Source: Dasyornis broadbenti (lineage: Eukaryota > Chordata > Aves > Passeriformes > Dasyornithidae). Taken from it: a stretch of 64,000 bases of DNA. A program made the position numbers and the translations under genes. The DNA lies in the NCBI GenBank assembly GCA_013397935.1, contig VZRN01005202.1, positions 1,246,673 to 1,310,672 on the forward strand, read 5' to 3'. Under the pieces are notes generated by a model. That model ran no database searches. It was not told the origin of the DNA and worked only from the letters and a program-made list of their open reading frames with translations. Positions within the stretch are counted from its first letter, which is position 1; each line of letters opens with the position of its first letter. Below are positions 11,813 through 25,199 of this stretch, one piece after another.

Positions 11813-14800
11813 GGCATTTAAGGGCCACTCAATAGGTTTTTTAAATGCAGAAGCAATTTCTACTCATCTATTGCCACGATATATGACAATTTCATTTTCC
11901 TTCCAGAAAGCATCAGTGATAGAAACTAAGTTAGGAAAGGCGCACTAAGGAGGACTTGACCGTCCAAATCAAGGCAAGACAGCTAATTAGTGTAACAAGG
12001 TATAGGAGGAAAGTCTCAAGAAAGTGAGACTACACAGGGTAATTATAAAACCAGCAGTTGGCAGAATGCAGTCATGTAAGAGTCAAGGCCTAGATTAGTT
12101 ATTTCTGTAGAATGATTCCAAGACTAGCCACAAAAATAAAATTTTCTGCTGAAAAATCTGACTTCAGCAGCATGAAACACAGCCTCTCTTCGGGCCAAGA
12201 AATCATGCACAGAGAGACCCCACAGTCAAGAAAAGACAGCAGCATTCCCAAAAGAGAAGATGGAAGCCAAATTGCCCAGGCTCTTCCTGATAACCTTGCA
12301 AAGAAGAGACTGTACTTTTGAAAGCTGAGAAATCTTTGCACAGGACTCTGAGGGACAGAGCAAACTGGCCCTCAAGTAAATTGCCAGTTAGGGAGAAGGA
12401 TGCTTGATCTTACAAGGAGAAATGAACACAAACTCCTTTGCTAAACTAGGCTCACACTTAGTAGTTTCTCATAAAACCCACAATTTTTGTAGGGTAAAAA
12501 TAACACCTTGCAAATGAACCTTCCCAAACTTCACTCTCCCACTATCCTACTCACTCTCCCACTCCTTTTCCTCCTTTTGCATGTTTCAGTGAGTCTCACA
12601 GGTTAACAAACTCCAGCTGCCTCCACTCACCAGACACTGATCCCTCAGCTGTCTGCTTCCAGCCTTGCAGACCTGACAGAAAAGTGAAATTTTGGACTTG
12701 GTTCAGATGCTGCAGTGATAAGGGCCATGGAAATACCTTTAGTTAAAATAAACAGCATTGCACCAGCCTTTTCCATTTTAGGACATTTAAGTCACCAGGT
12801 CCAAAGCTTTAGCCTCTTTCTTTCCTCCCTGTCCCATTGTAAGAAAAAGATGGGGTCACACCCCATTAACCCTAGGTTAATGCCTAGGATGAGGAACCTC
12901 CCTGAATGGCTGGAGCATCATCTAGTGTTTTTAAGGCCTTTTGAAAATCGGAAAATGCCATATTTTTAAGCATTCTGGAAAGTAATTTTGTGAGTGCGCT
13001 GCAGCCGAAGTGCAGGTTGCAGTGAGGTCAGATGCACAGTCAGACTGCCCTCAAGAGAACTCCAGAGCTGGGGTGCTTGCCTTGGAAACCCAGTCAACAG
13101 CCAGCAGCTGCCCTTGGGACTGCTCCTCCTTTAAAAAAACATCCATTTTCTGCAGCAACAACTGGCGGATCTTACTGTGTATATGTGCCACACAAACCAG
13201 CTGACAGCTCATGTTCTTCATCCAAGTGGTGACTGATACCTGAGGAAGGTGAAAGAAAACAAAACCATTTCTAACTTCAAGACCCCTCCTATTCTTATTC
13301 TCTACCTTATCTTGGAAAATAAGGAAGAAGTGTAGCAGTATGTTTTTGGGGGTTTTTTTTGATATTCTCATCATTGAGAAAGGGAAGATAATTTGTCATT
13401 CCTTGGTCTGATGGAAACTGTGTTTAGGGAACAAGCCCCTGCTGACAGTGTTTTTTATTCCACATGAGCTGTCAAGAAGCTTAGCTGAGGCCATTCAGCA
13501 GCCACATAGATCAAATGAGATCAGCACAGCTCAAGGCCCAGCAGTTCCTGCAGAACTTACAGAATGCCCTTCTGCCTGCCCCTACAAGTTGGGACTTAAG
13601 ATGTACTCAGTTTAATTTAATCACAAATATGTGTATAAATCCATGAACAGGATAATGAAAACTGATAAATATGTAGTTGCATCTGTGTGACCCAGTATTG
13701 ACTCAGCAAAATGAGCACCTCCAGGCTAACGTTAATAAATGAATCCCCGAAAAGAGCAAGACCTGCCGCAGTACAGAGTGGCATTATTTTGGCACAAGTA
13801 ACATGATAGAGGCAGCAATTAGAGAGGTTTGAAATATTTTTTTTATCTCCTTTCAGCTTTGTCTAAGACTTAACTCTTTCTTCTCTGCTGTGGAGGGATT
13901 CTACTTATTGCTGTTGTATTTCCGTGTGTAGCTATGGCGGAAGGGTAGGAACTGTCAGCAGTGTGGGATATCTGCATTCTTCTCTCTGGATGGGGCACTG
14001 ACCAAATAATTTGGTCTTTTCTTGGAATGTGGACTTGTTCTTGCTAATTCCCGAAAGGGATCACACCAGTCCTCAGGCCAAACAGAGCTTTGTCAGTGCC
14101 TTCAGCAACAGCAGCAGAATGAGGGCCCAAATGATTGGCTCATATGCCTAAACCTGCAAGTGCTGAAGTGATCAAATAGCAAAGAAAAAATCAGTGTGGG
14201 AAAGTTCCAAGGGTAGGAACTACTTCTGGTTGCAAAGCTGACACCAGTTTCATCCTTGGAAGCAGAAAAATTTGTAGAGAATTTGGATGGCTCGGAGGCT
14301 TAGCAAAACCTGAAGAAGAGTGAGAAAAAGAAAGATGCTGATAAGGTTCTTTAAAACTTACATTGACTTAAATGTTTGTTGTAAACTGTGTTCTCTAAGC
14401 CTCACAAATCTTCATGTCACTTCATCTCTGTTTTCTGTGGTTCTCTTTATCAGCATATGTGGCTCAGGCTGTGTTTCTTTATATTCTCTCTTCACTTTCA
14501 TGGAGTTGTCTGATTTTGGGCAAAGTGTCCTGCTGCTCTGCTTGGTTATCCTTTTCATCATGTCCTGCGAATTGCTGTTACGCAGTTTATATTGGGTAGA
14601 TGTAAGAAGCCAGAAGCACAAGAGTTCGCCTTTCCAAAGCTGTATGAACCTTCCCGCCAAAGATTTTCAAAGTATTCAGACAGGGTATGTTTTACAACTC
14701 CCCTCTGAGACTTATTGACATTTGGTTTTAGGCCACTGATTCTAATCAGCCTTGTCATGTCTCAATGAGTATAAAAATAACAAAGTGAAAGCCAGTAATA

Positions 14801-15244
14801 TGAATAGATGAATATATTGCTCTTATAAAAGTAAATATTGAGTGACTTGAAACTTAAACATAATCCAAAAAGCTCTGCTTCAAACACTTCTCAAATCATG
14901 CCTTTTAGATATTGGTGAAAGTCACCAAATTCAGATGCAACTGCTGAGCTGCAAAGGTTTTACTTGACACAGTGTCAGGAGAGGGACATTTGCAAATCAC
15001 TAATGCAAACTAGGATTTCTGATAGCTCCAAAGTAGGCCAGTGTTAGAATGCTTATTTTACTCTCTTATTTAAGTGTGGCAAATCTTTGTGGGAGTTGTT
15101 GGTCTTTTACACCTTGCTTATTGCTGCCCTCAGCACTTACCCTCCCCACAATTCCTTTGGAAAAAAAGTCCATCATTGGAATTGTACCTGCTTTTATCCT
15201 GAAGGTTAATAACTATTTTCTTTGTAAGGAAGGAACTGTCTTGT
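11813..15244. other. Unique non-coding sequence
   Basis: No gene recognised. A 20-bp-period duplication of TCACTCTCCCACT lies at 12531 and 12551. An ATG-started frame at 14335-14718 (128 codons) has two hydrophobic stretches but no recognisable family, good start context or splice signals, and is treated as a chance frame. Confidence 0.5.
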
Positions 15245-15271
15245 ATTTTTTTTTTATTTTTTTTTTTTTTT
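15245..15271 (+). repeat. Poly(T) tract
   Basis: Twenty-seven bases, all T except one A. No retrocopy could be recognised on the side where an antisense poly(A) tail would place one, so it is listed only as low-complexity sequence. Confidence 0.85.
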
Positions 15272-15744
15272 GGCTGTAATCCTAAATGGGATATAGAAAA
15301 GAGTTTTCATACACTAGATATTTGAAGGCCTTTGAAGATTTCACTTCACAGAACAAGTAATTTTAGTTTCTGACAGATGGGTTTTATGTTGTCTGAGGAA
15401 GAAAGGGCAGAAAGGCAGCAGCAAAGGGTACCATGCTTGGAGAGATATCTAGTTGTGTTGATGAAGGATGTATAGCAAAGGGGGAAATGTTGTCTATGAG
15501 GGTCTGGCAGATCAATGCTATGGGAAATATGCCAAGAAGGAACAATAAGGGATATATGTCTGGCTGCAAAATGGAGCTAAGGAAATTTATTTTCCTAGCA
15601 CTGCTGCATAGGTGTTTACTCATTAAAGGAGTATATATCAAAAGATGATACTCGGAGTTACATCTTTTAGAAATAAAAGGTTGACATTTCAGCTCCCCGG
15701 TTTTGCAATTTTTGCACACTCAAACCCTCCAGTTCAAGAAAAAA
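15272..15744. other. Unique non-coding sequence between two simple repeats
   Basis: Overlapping short frames on both strands carry no known motif. No repeat family recognised. Confidence 0.45.
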
Positions 15745-15801
15745 TAAATTAAACAAAACAAAACAAAACAAAACAAAACAAAACAAAACAAAAAAAAACC
15801 C
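15745..15801 (+). repeat. (AAAAC)n microsatellite
   Basis: Nine or so near-perfect AAAAC units followed by an A8 run. The pure part, about 15750-15792, is long enough to be length-variable between individuals. On the minus strand it encodes only a low-complexity Phe/Val/Leu stretch. Confidence 0.92.
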
Positions 15802-18800
15802 AATGAAGGATTGATTGAAAGGTTGGGTTGATGGTGGGTAAAAGGTTGCAAGTGGGAACTTGGTGGGAAAAGCAAGGACAAATAATGGTTGTGCATGTGC
15901 AGTACAGTCTATTTGTCTGTCAGTACGGGAGACAGATGTCCACCACCACAGAGCCATGATGGCTAGTGACAGCCTGAAGTGCTGCTGGGCAGTCTCTGCC
16001 TAGACAGGAGAGACAGCCAAATGTGGATGTGGATTGGAAAACAAACCCACCAAAGGTCAGGATTTTCACCTGTCCTATCCAAAGGGAATGTATAAGCTAT
16101 GAAATCTTTGTTTAGGACTCCAGACAGATCCTAAATTCAGCAGAGTTTTGAGTTATCACAGTATCACCAATAATAAAAACTCATTCTGAAGGTAAGGAAA
16201 ACCTGATTGCTGAATTTGTTTGCTACCTCAGAAGCTTTTTAATTAAATAAAAAGTATCAATTCTTCCCTGTCCATTCAAGCTGTGCAAGAGATGACATGC
16301 AAGCAAGCATTAGTAGAGAAGCGGCAATGAATTTCCAGAACAACATTGGCACACCTGCTATCCCTGAGCTAATGGTCCTGCTGTTATTCCCCAAAACATC
16401 ATTTTGAAGAGGCAGTTTTTTGTAAGAACACAGTGGTCTGTCCCACCCAGGGTGCGGTTATCAGTAAGTTAGGCAGTAGCACATGGGGAAAAAAGGCTTC
16501 AGACATCTAAAAAACATCAGAGTAACTGTTATTGTTTCAAGGCAAAAATAGCCCCTTTAGACTGTACCTATCCTGCTTTCCTTTTGATTGCTCAGCTGTA
16601 ACCAGAGGAGCAGACCCTCTTTGCAAGTCCCTGATATTCAGGAGAATGATCATCCAAGGTGACAGGAAGGTAATCCTGACCACGTGAAGTGTCAGGAGGT
16701 AAAAGGTTACATCCATTAACACGTTCTTATCTGCACTGTCATCCTCAACCAAAGGGAGACATGGTCAGACCTCCCTTCCGTCAGCACCTCAACCAATCTT
16801 GCTGAATTATCTCTTCTGAAGTTTGAAAGCTTTTGTCTACAGTGACTTGACGCTCGACTAACAGCTGAAAGCTAGGTTAGAAAAAAAATCAGCCTCAAAT
16901 TCCAGCTGGAAAGTGAATGTGAGCTTTTTACCTTGCATTTCACAGTCAAAGCACACAGCATTCAAAGATCAAGCCAGGGAGATGGGAGGCATGTGAAGGA
17001 TGAAGAGAGATGAGCTTCTCACTTTTTAAAAATGAAGTAATTAGCTTAGTAAGTGCAAAAGGAGGAGAGAAAGGAAAGGGAGATCCTTTTGTTAGGCATT
17101 TATAATACAATCATCTCTCCTGGCCAGATGTGCTTGCAAGATGTTACCATATTGCACACACTGATGAATGTAAGGACTGGGGCTACACTAAATTACTTTC
17201 AAAGGCATCCATCTGGGGAATTCTCATTTCTAAAATCAGGAGATGTTCCATCTGTGTGCAGTGCATTTTATTTTTAGGGACTGCCAGTCACAGTGGACAC
17301 TACCAGTTTTCCTGTAGCAAAGAAATGTTATTCCTCTAGTTTTAAATAATGTATGAAACCTTTGGTTACAATGCACAATTTTCCAGGCTTTTAGGGCTGT
17401 TATGATTAGGATTTTGATGGAGCAGGGACAAGGGTTGAGGAGCTGGCAAACATTGAAACAACCCAAAAGCCCTATAGATACATATGGAAGTTCCCATGAA
17501 GCAGTCCCTTGCATGTTGGATAATCTTCAGGTAAATTAATCTTCTATAAGAACTCCTCAGTGTATTTAGGTGAATGGAATAACAATTGCCTATGTTCTTA
17601 CTGTCCAGAAGCATAAACAAACAGCCAATTTACATTTCCTCTATTACCTTTAGCAAAACCCTTTTCTAAGATAAAGTCTCTCAGTCCCTGATTGCAGCTT
17701 GAATTTCAACACTAAAAGACAGAACCAGACTGTGGAAAAGGGAAAAGAGTTATAAGTAACTATTGTATAAGCTTCTTCCCTTTGAACCTTGCCTCACACA
17801 CTGTTCACCAGTCACATAGCCTTGCCTCTGAGCTTCTTTGTCAGAATATAATGGGCAGAAGTTGGAAGCACAGCTCAGTTCATTGTAAGCACTGTGTAAA
17901 CCTCCAGGGTAATTGAAATTATACATATTGCAGGAGTTGTTTGAAGAAAAGAATATCCAAAGAGAAGACAAAAGTGCAGAGCCAGCATAAACTGCTCTAA
18001 AAGCAAGGGTGAGTGTGTTGTTGTGAAACCTTGAGGCCTGAAAGAAGAAACCTACCCTAGAGGGAAGTTTAGAAACCTCTCAAGAAATTTTCTTATAGGG
18101 AGCCACATCACCCAGAGGAAGAGAGCAGAGGAGTCTCTGTGATACAAACCCAGGGCCCTGCTGGGAGGTAAAGGTAACTTTCCAGAGGCACCAGGTAATA
18201 ATTACACTCGGTGCCAGTTTTGCTGCAAGAGGCAAAATTAATTGTTCATGAAGAGAAAAAGAAAAGAAGCTTCACTGATTCATGGAACGTGTGGAGTACA
18301 AAAAACATTTTTAAAAAATGATGAGGAGAGATGGGAGGAAAGGATTCTCACTGCACCTTTTCCACAGCTTCCACAGCTCCCTTGCTCTGCCCTTCTGTAC
18401 TTGTCTCCACATAGAAAAAGGTATTATCTGTTCTACTTATCAGGTCCCTCAATATACTTATCCCATGTGCCATTATGCTTTCCTTCTTACAATTCCTCGC
18501 CACACAGAACATTGTAATATTATTATCATTCCCACGGTTACCCTCCATCTTAAACCCCTGCTGTTTTCAACTCCTCCTCTTCTTCTGCATCATTATGCTC
18601 ATGGAAGTTCCCACTTGCATTTGAGGGCCGATGTCAAACCATGTTAAAGCAATTTCAACAAAAGGACAATTGCCAAAGAAGAGGTATTTCAGGTGTCTCT
18701 AAACTGTGAGTTTCTAAGGAACACTTTGACAACCTAGTTTCATTGGTACAAAAAGTGGAAAAAAGAAGAGGAAAGTCTGTTTGAAACAAAACAGCATTTA

Positions 18801-21800
18801 AAAAACAATGTTCCCTTGTTATTTTTTTCTCTTTGTCTGAAATTGTTTGATATCTATTCTGCCTGAGTTCATGATACATACCTGAAATTACTTTACTTTG
18901 AAAATGTCAGAATGTATTGTAAACTTGTATTTCAAGTATTGCATTTCAAGTATGTATTTAGCTGTTTTGGAATGAGACTTTGCATCTCCCTGTACTTCAA
19001 GGCTCCCTCACTTCCTCCTGTTCAATTGCTCTGATAATCCCCATCCTGCCTGTGGTTCAAGTGATGTCTGTGGTTGGGATCTTCCCCCCAGTATCCAACC
19101 CAGGCTAAACATAGGGTTTACACAAAGCTTTCAGTGTAACATCTCTAAGTGTTTACTCTTTAGTCATGGTTTCATCCAGGCTCATGACTTCTTGTTTTTA
19201 TCACTGAAACATCCTTTGCCTCTATCGGTACAAATGGCATCTTTTTCTACCAAAACCCACTCAGAATACGGTAGCAAAAATCTCTTTTTGACAGGATCCG
19301 GGGGAAGCAAGCACTGTGAGGATCTCTGCTGCTCTTCCAAATAACTACAGAAACAGAGCTTTGAAGAAATCATGGTAACATGAGTACCAGACTGATTAAA
19401 AATCATTGACAAAGAATACATACTGTTAGCAGATCTCTCTCCAGCTGGAGGGATACCTGAAGCAGGACCCAGTGCTGCTCTGTTTGGACACATTTTTTAT
19501 TTCATTAGTGAGATAACTGAGCATACAGTCAGAAAATTTTTGTGAGAGTAATCTGACTTGTCCTTCTTTTAGTTTTCCAGGTGTTTTAAAAATTCTTTGA
19601 AAAACTAGAATACAGAGCTGAAATACTTTAATATCTTACTTTTGGTTCATTTGAGAATGTTTATTCCTGGTAACCTTAAGAAAAACTATTTTATTAAAAT
19701 GTTTGTGGCTGAAAACCAGAATTTGGAGATAATCAAAGAGCAATCCACATCTCTCTCTTCCTCAGCATAGTTCTCCATCATTTTCCTTCCTTCTCCCAGA
19801 TATATCTGCACTAAGTTATATTTCATTGCCCAGCAATATGAAAATATACACACGTCCCCTTAGAAGTGCTTCTCTAGATCTTGTCATGGAAACTTGTGGC
19901 ACTAACTGAAGGGCAGGATATCATACATGCAAAACATTGGCTCTGAAAGATCTGGCACTCAAAGCTACAAAGTTAAAATCTGCCTGGTTCCCTGTACTTT
20001 CTATTAAGGTCCCTGTCTTTTGGCAGTAGTGAAAGACATAGGTTCTCCACAGAGCCATTCAAAAACAGTTACTGATTTGCAGTTCTGTTAAGTTTACATA
20101 TTAAAGAAGCTTTAAACATTTTCATTTCCTTTTTAAAGCACAAAGATTTTTTTTTTTCTCTCCTTCCCATTCTGATTGTAGAGGTCAACTTAACTTAATC
20201 CAAAATATATTGCATGTCTCCAGGTCACTAGCTGTCAAATGACACAAGCTCCACAAAAAAAAATCTCATGAATTCTTTCCTGAGAAAGTAATACATTCAG
20301 AAAGACTTGGAAAGTTCGAATAGAGATTTAGTTTTTGAAGTTCATCTAGTGTGCTGCTAGCTGGCAGCCCCCAAGGCTGCAGTTGCCCATGCACACACTG
20401 GCACACTGAAAAGCAGCAGTGCAGGGATCCTGACTCAGCCCTGCCCCTGTGCCCATCTTCCTGCAGAGCACAGAAGTGATTCTGCATTAGGCACTCATAC
20501 AGGGCTCTAGTGCCCTTCTACTGAGGCACCTAACAGGCTATTTTATGCCACTACTTGGTGGGCTACTCTGGCTCAAAGCAGGCACTTGAGGGATTTTCTA
20601 GATTGCAAGGAAGTAGTCAGTATCCGTGTTTGAGAGACAGGTATTCAGCAACGGACTAAGCCTACCCTAAGCTTTCAAGCTGGCCTTCTCGGGGGCAATA
20701 ATTACTTGATTAGGTGGGAAGTTGTCAATCCATTCTCAATTCCCATTTAATTTATCAGTTCCTTGAGCCTCCGAGCTCCCCTCAGGCATCCTTTTCTATG
20801 ATATTTCTGCCCTCAGCAACTTGAATATGCCTCCCAGGCACTCTTCATTGCTATAGTGATGGCTGGTGAGTACCCTTTGTTATTAAGTCACCAGCTTTCT
20901 TTGCCTCCACTCCCCTCCAGGCCCAGGCTTTGGAGAGCTTACTATAAAATCTCTTTACCCACCATAAGCTTTCCCTCCATCTTGATTCCACTCTTCCACC
21001 CTCCCACCACTGAACTTCAAAGCTGTTAATAATGCATTGTCAGGTGCCCTCTGAATTTCTGGGAAGCTAAGCACATCTTTAGTGCCTTATCTAAATATTT
21101 TATGTGTTAAACTACAATCTCTTCTCAAAACATTGCTTCACCAAATACTTCAGATTGCAGCTGAGTCTCTGGTGGCATTTTTAATGGTGAGCTCCCTGAA
21201 GATTACTATTTCTGTCATGTGCTGCTCAAAACTAAATTCTGCTGTGTGCTGCCTGTTTCCCATAGCAAGTGACAAGCCATGCTGTTAACAGTGAGCATGT
21301 AATCACACACTTACATTACAGCTTCAGCTGCAATGATTTCTTAAAGATTTTTAAATGATCTAACTGGTGAATATTTGGGTATACGGTCTGCTTTGTAATC
21401 CTGTTGGTTTTCTGTACATCACTGCTAAATTATATCTGCAAAACTAAGGCTATACCATTGTAATTACAGCCTCCATAAGGCTGTAACTGTCCAACAAAGA
21501 GAATTCATTCAGGTCAAAACAGTATTTTAATGCCATTATGGCTACAGGGGGCTGTCTGGTAGTGCTGTTCTGACTTGCTGTTTGTTAATTGGTAGTCACA
21601 GATGTGGGCATTGAAAAGGAGCGGCTGGAAGTTGGGTGAAAGACAAGCTGACATAATTAGTGGGAGTTGGTGAGGAGCTGGACACAGATTTACAGGCAAA
21701 AGAAGCTCCATGCTTGCCAGCTAAAAAAAGCTTCTGTCTGTGGCTGCAGGGATTGCTTTCTGAGTCTCACTTCCATCTGCTTGGAAGATGGCTCTCCAAA

Positions 21801-22859
21801 GGTGGCAGACCAAATCCCATACTCAGACAAAACACATCTCCTCTGTTGCACAGAGAGAAAGCTCAGAATAGAGGGAGAAAGCAATTGTTAAATCCAATCT
21901 CAACCAAGCACAAGCACTTGAGCCAGAAGAGTCCTTGGTGTTGAGACACCCCTGAGGACAGCTTATTAAAGCAATTTCCTTGATTACTAGAAGAGTGCAC
22001 TCAGTGGCACAAGAGGACATCTGCTCCCTGGAAGACCTCACAGCGGGGCTCCACCTCCATTTCCCCTTAGCTGGGTGCCACATCTGGTCACTGCTCTGCA
22101 CCCAAACCAAGGCACAACGGCTTCATGTGGATGAAGCTAAAGCTTGGGGGCAAACTATGGCTACACCCATCAAAAATCATTGCAATGGGAAGAGAAACAG
22201 AGATATCCCTCCTGGACATTCGCAGGCATTGCTTTGCCTAGGGAGGCCAAGCATGCCGCAACACTGAGTGCTTTGCAGAGTGCAGAGCAACCTTAGGAGT
22301 GCTGTTCCTTTACACTTCAGACATCCTTTCTTCTCACCTGAAAATCTGGCCTACCAGACATGGGGCAATAGCTCCTGTCTATATCCAGCTACTCTCTCAG
22401 CCTGTGCAGAGCTTCTTTCCCAAAGCAAAGAGGATCATCCTAACACTGACAAGGTAGTTAATTCAAAGTAATTCATATGCATGTTCAGTTAGAAAACAAC
22501 CTTCTTTCTGGAGGTGAGAATGCTCCAACAATTCTGCTCAAATTAAGCCAACCGAACTGAATTTCTTCTGTTTGTCATACACTTATTCTTAGGGAATTCT
22601 TCTTTACTTTTCCCCTTGCTCCACTTTTCTCAGTCAGTGAGGGCTTCTTTAACTTCCTTGAGAGACTCTTTCAAAGCAGACCAGTCCATAGAGAATTTGA
22701 TCTAAATGTCCAGGCCTGATGCAAGTTCGTAATTTCAATTAATAAGAATTGTGAGTCATTATACGTATTACATTATATGTTATGGATTCATGAGGATTTA
22801 TTTATAATCACAGGAAGTGGAGCATGAATACCTCTGAGGAAGACACTATTTATCTCCTC
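15802..22859. other. Unique non-coding sequence
   Basis: About 7 kb without a recognisable exon or transposon. Visible local structure is a 14-bp-period duplication of TTTCAAGTAT at 18929-18953, a T-run at about 20149-20158, and a homeodomain-motif-rich stretch at 20,695-20,760 (AATAATTACTTGATTAGG). GCTACAGGGGGCTG at 21541-21554 is a partial CTCF-like word. None of these supports a gene. Confidence 0.5.
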
Positions 22860-23258
22860 TTTCTAGAACAGGAAAATCTCTACCTATTTCATACCTCAAA
22901 GACAGGAGCCTCCAGCTTAACTCTGTCTTCCACAATCCTTACAATGCAAAAGGTTCTCCTAATCATGGCTTAAATCTCATGCTCCATTTAAGCCCATTGT
23001 TTCTCTTAATTTCTATTTATGGACAAAAAAAATAGATTATTCCCTTTTCTTTGAAGCAAGCTTTTTCCAGCTTATAGAGTTCTCATATCTCCCCTAAATA
23101 CCTTCTGGTAGACTGTACAACCTTAAACCCTTCAGTCTCTTTACCAGCCATCTTTTCTGAATTTCTGTTGGTTGCTGTCGGTCACCTCTGCTCCCCCACC
23201 AAGGCAATCCCTACCTTGAATTACAGAACCCCAAACTGGACACTTAGTTCAAGTACTG
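22860..23258 (-). mobile_element. Decayed CR1 LINE 3' fragment, antisense
   Basis: The plus strand reads as the complement of the 3' part of a CR1 element. AAAGGTTCTCCTAATCATGG, then AAGCCCATTGTTTCTCTT, then TTCTCATATCTCCCCTAAAT, then CCTTCAGTCTCTTTACCAGC, and finally ACCCCAAACTGGACACTTAG occur in the order and spacing familiar from antisense avian CR1 copies. The element's 3' side is therefore on the left. No terminal 8-bp repeat survives. Divergence is high, so this is an old, immobile copy with no usable reading frame. Its right edge meets a 10-bp tandem repeat. The exact subfamily and ends are not determinable by eye. Confidence 0.75.
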
Positions 23259-23290
23259 AATAAGCAAGAATAAGCAAGAATAAGCAAGAC
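23259..23290 (+). repeat. Tandem repeat (AATAAGCAAG)3
   Basis: Three perfect 10-bp copies at 23259-23268, 23269-23278 and 23279-23288, directly abutting the inner edge of the CR1 fragment. Confidence 0.9.
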
Positions 23291-23324
23291 AGTGTTGCCC
23301 CTAATTTATTGACATTTTAAATAC

Positions 23325-23378
23325 AATTAATTAATTAATTAATTAATTATACACATTTATGTGTGTGTGTATATATAT
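23325..23378 (+). repeat. Compound microsatellite (TTAA)n, (TG)n, (TA)n
   Basis: AATT/TTAA units at 23325-23349, a short spacer, then five GT units at 23361-23370 and four AT units to 23378. The TTAA part is self-complementary and could extrude as a cruciform. Confidence 0.85.
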
Positions 23379-23638
23379 GTGGTAGCAGTTCTGCTTTTCT
23401 TATAATGCTGCCATATTTTTGACTCCTGGCTTTGACTCTTTGACTTCTATCTCTATCTCTTTCTTTGTCCCCCATCTGATATTTTTGCTACAGATTATTC
23501 CTAATAAGATACAGACATTTGTACCTTGTTCTTACACAATTGCATTCTATTGTTTTTCAAATCACATTTCCAAACCAGAAATACCTTTTTAAATTCTTTT
23601 CCTGCTAAGCAATATAACCCATAGACCCTGTGCGGCAG

Positions 23639-23652
23639 GTGCCACCTGCTAG
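23639..23652 (-). promoter_or_regulatory. CTCF-like core motif
   Basis: On the minus strand this reads CTAGCAGGTGGCAC, matching 13 of 14 positions of the vertebrate CTCF core written as CCASYAGRKGGCRS. The single mismatch is at position 2. CTCF organises chromatin loops and insulators, and motif direction matters for loop formation. Motif matching alone gives many false sites. Confidence 0.4.
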
Positions 23653-25174
23653 TTTAACTAGGAGACAGACCATTGTGTCATTTACTGAAGAGATACGAGA
23701 CTCCTTCCCTCCAGCACCCACTCACACACCACAGCCCCGCGACAATCGGTGCTGTGCAAGCACGGCACTAAAAGATGACTCTACTCCAGCAGAACTTGCA
23801 AGCCTTGATTAACACCTTTAAATCTCAAGCTAACATTCACGCCATCTACAGCTCTGACACTGGGCCTGAAATCACAAAGAACTCCTTTGACACAGTATTG
23901 GATCCGGCTGAGATGGAATTCATTTTCCTACAGCAGCCCTCACAGTGCTGTGCTTTGCATTGGTAGCTAGAAAGGTGATGGCACACCAGTGTTTGGCTAC
24001 TGCTGTATCCATAGGTACTCCTTTGACATGAACCCCCAAAGCACCTGTGAGTCTCCAGAGACCTGGCAAACCATGGCAGAGTTCTGGTTGGTTGTAATTA
24101 CCTAGAAACTGTGCTGCCAAAGTTAATTAGAACTTTGGTATCTCAGAACTGTAAGTGTCTTTCCCCTTTCCCAAGTGTACAAAATTTGGTCACTGCAAAA
24201 GCCAATCTACACAGAAATGCCTTTAGCTACACACAGTCCAAGGACATAATTTCTCTAGTCACTGGAAAAGAACATTTCTCCAGATTTAAGTACGACAAGG
24301 TCTTGAGCTTTATCTATACCTCTGACATCAAGGCACATTAATCATCTCCTTATAGAAAATACACAGACATGATGTATGCATTTGGTAAAATTTTATCAAT
24401 TTACTGCAATCAAATTAATTAGCTGAATTAATTCTGTTAATTTATTTACATTGCCTAGGAATATTTCTTCCACGGATAGCTCCATTAACTGCAATGTTAT
24501 GTTTCAGAGAAACTCCAAAGTAGAGTTCAGTTGTAGAACCCGCTTAGACGGACTGGAAATCACATCAGCCTTGACCAACACTGAAATCCTGCAAGCTGTT
24601 ATCTCACAGGTGATTCTCAGGATTTCAGTCAGCTCAGGAGATGAGTGCTCTCCTTGAAAAGCCACCCTTACAGCACACAAGGACTGACTCAACCAGGGAC
24701 AAGTAAAGTATAAACATAGTAAAGTCTGGCAAATCAAAGTTAACCCTTTAGGTTCTACTGGAGCCTCAAGCTTGGCTCCCCCCTAATATTTTGTGAAGAA
24801 ATTACTCCACATTTTGGTGGCTAACAACTTAATAACTTAAGTAAACACAAGTTAGTTTGCTAGTTTTCTTCTTCAAGAAGGCTTATGGAATTCTGTTTTC
24901 CACTGAGGAAAAAAGATGTTATGTCTCTGTGTTGGTCTCAGCTTTATAAAATCTTCCCCTCTTTCCTTCCCCTCCCTTCTTCTCCCTCACGTTCTTATTT
25001 TCCTCCAGTGCTTCATGGAGGCTTTTATAAATAACTGGACATACTCATTCTAACAAGCACTTTGGCCAGTCAGATTCATTTCTATATAACCCCTTGCAGT
25101 GCTATTCAATAATGTGAATAATTACCATAGCAACTGCAGCATGTGGTACATATGGTGCCTCTGAGAAACAAAGC

Positions 25175-25199
25175 ATTTTCTTTCTTTCTTTCTTTTCTT
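25175..25199 (+). repeat. (TTTC)n microsatellite
   Basis: About six TTTC units on a pyrimidine-only strand. Confidence 0.85.

Noticed and set aside
15745..15801. CRISPR-like array
   Set aside because: It is a plain pentanucleotide microsatellite with no spacers, and none of the tandem arrays in the window has repeat-spacer structure.
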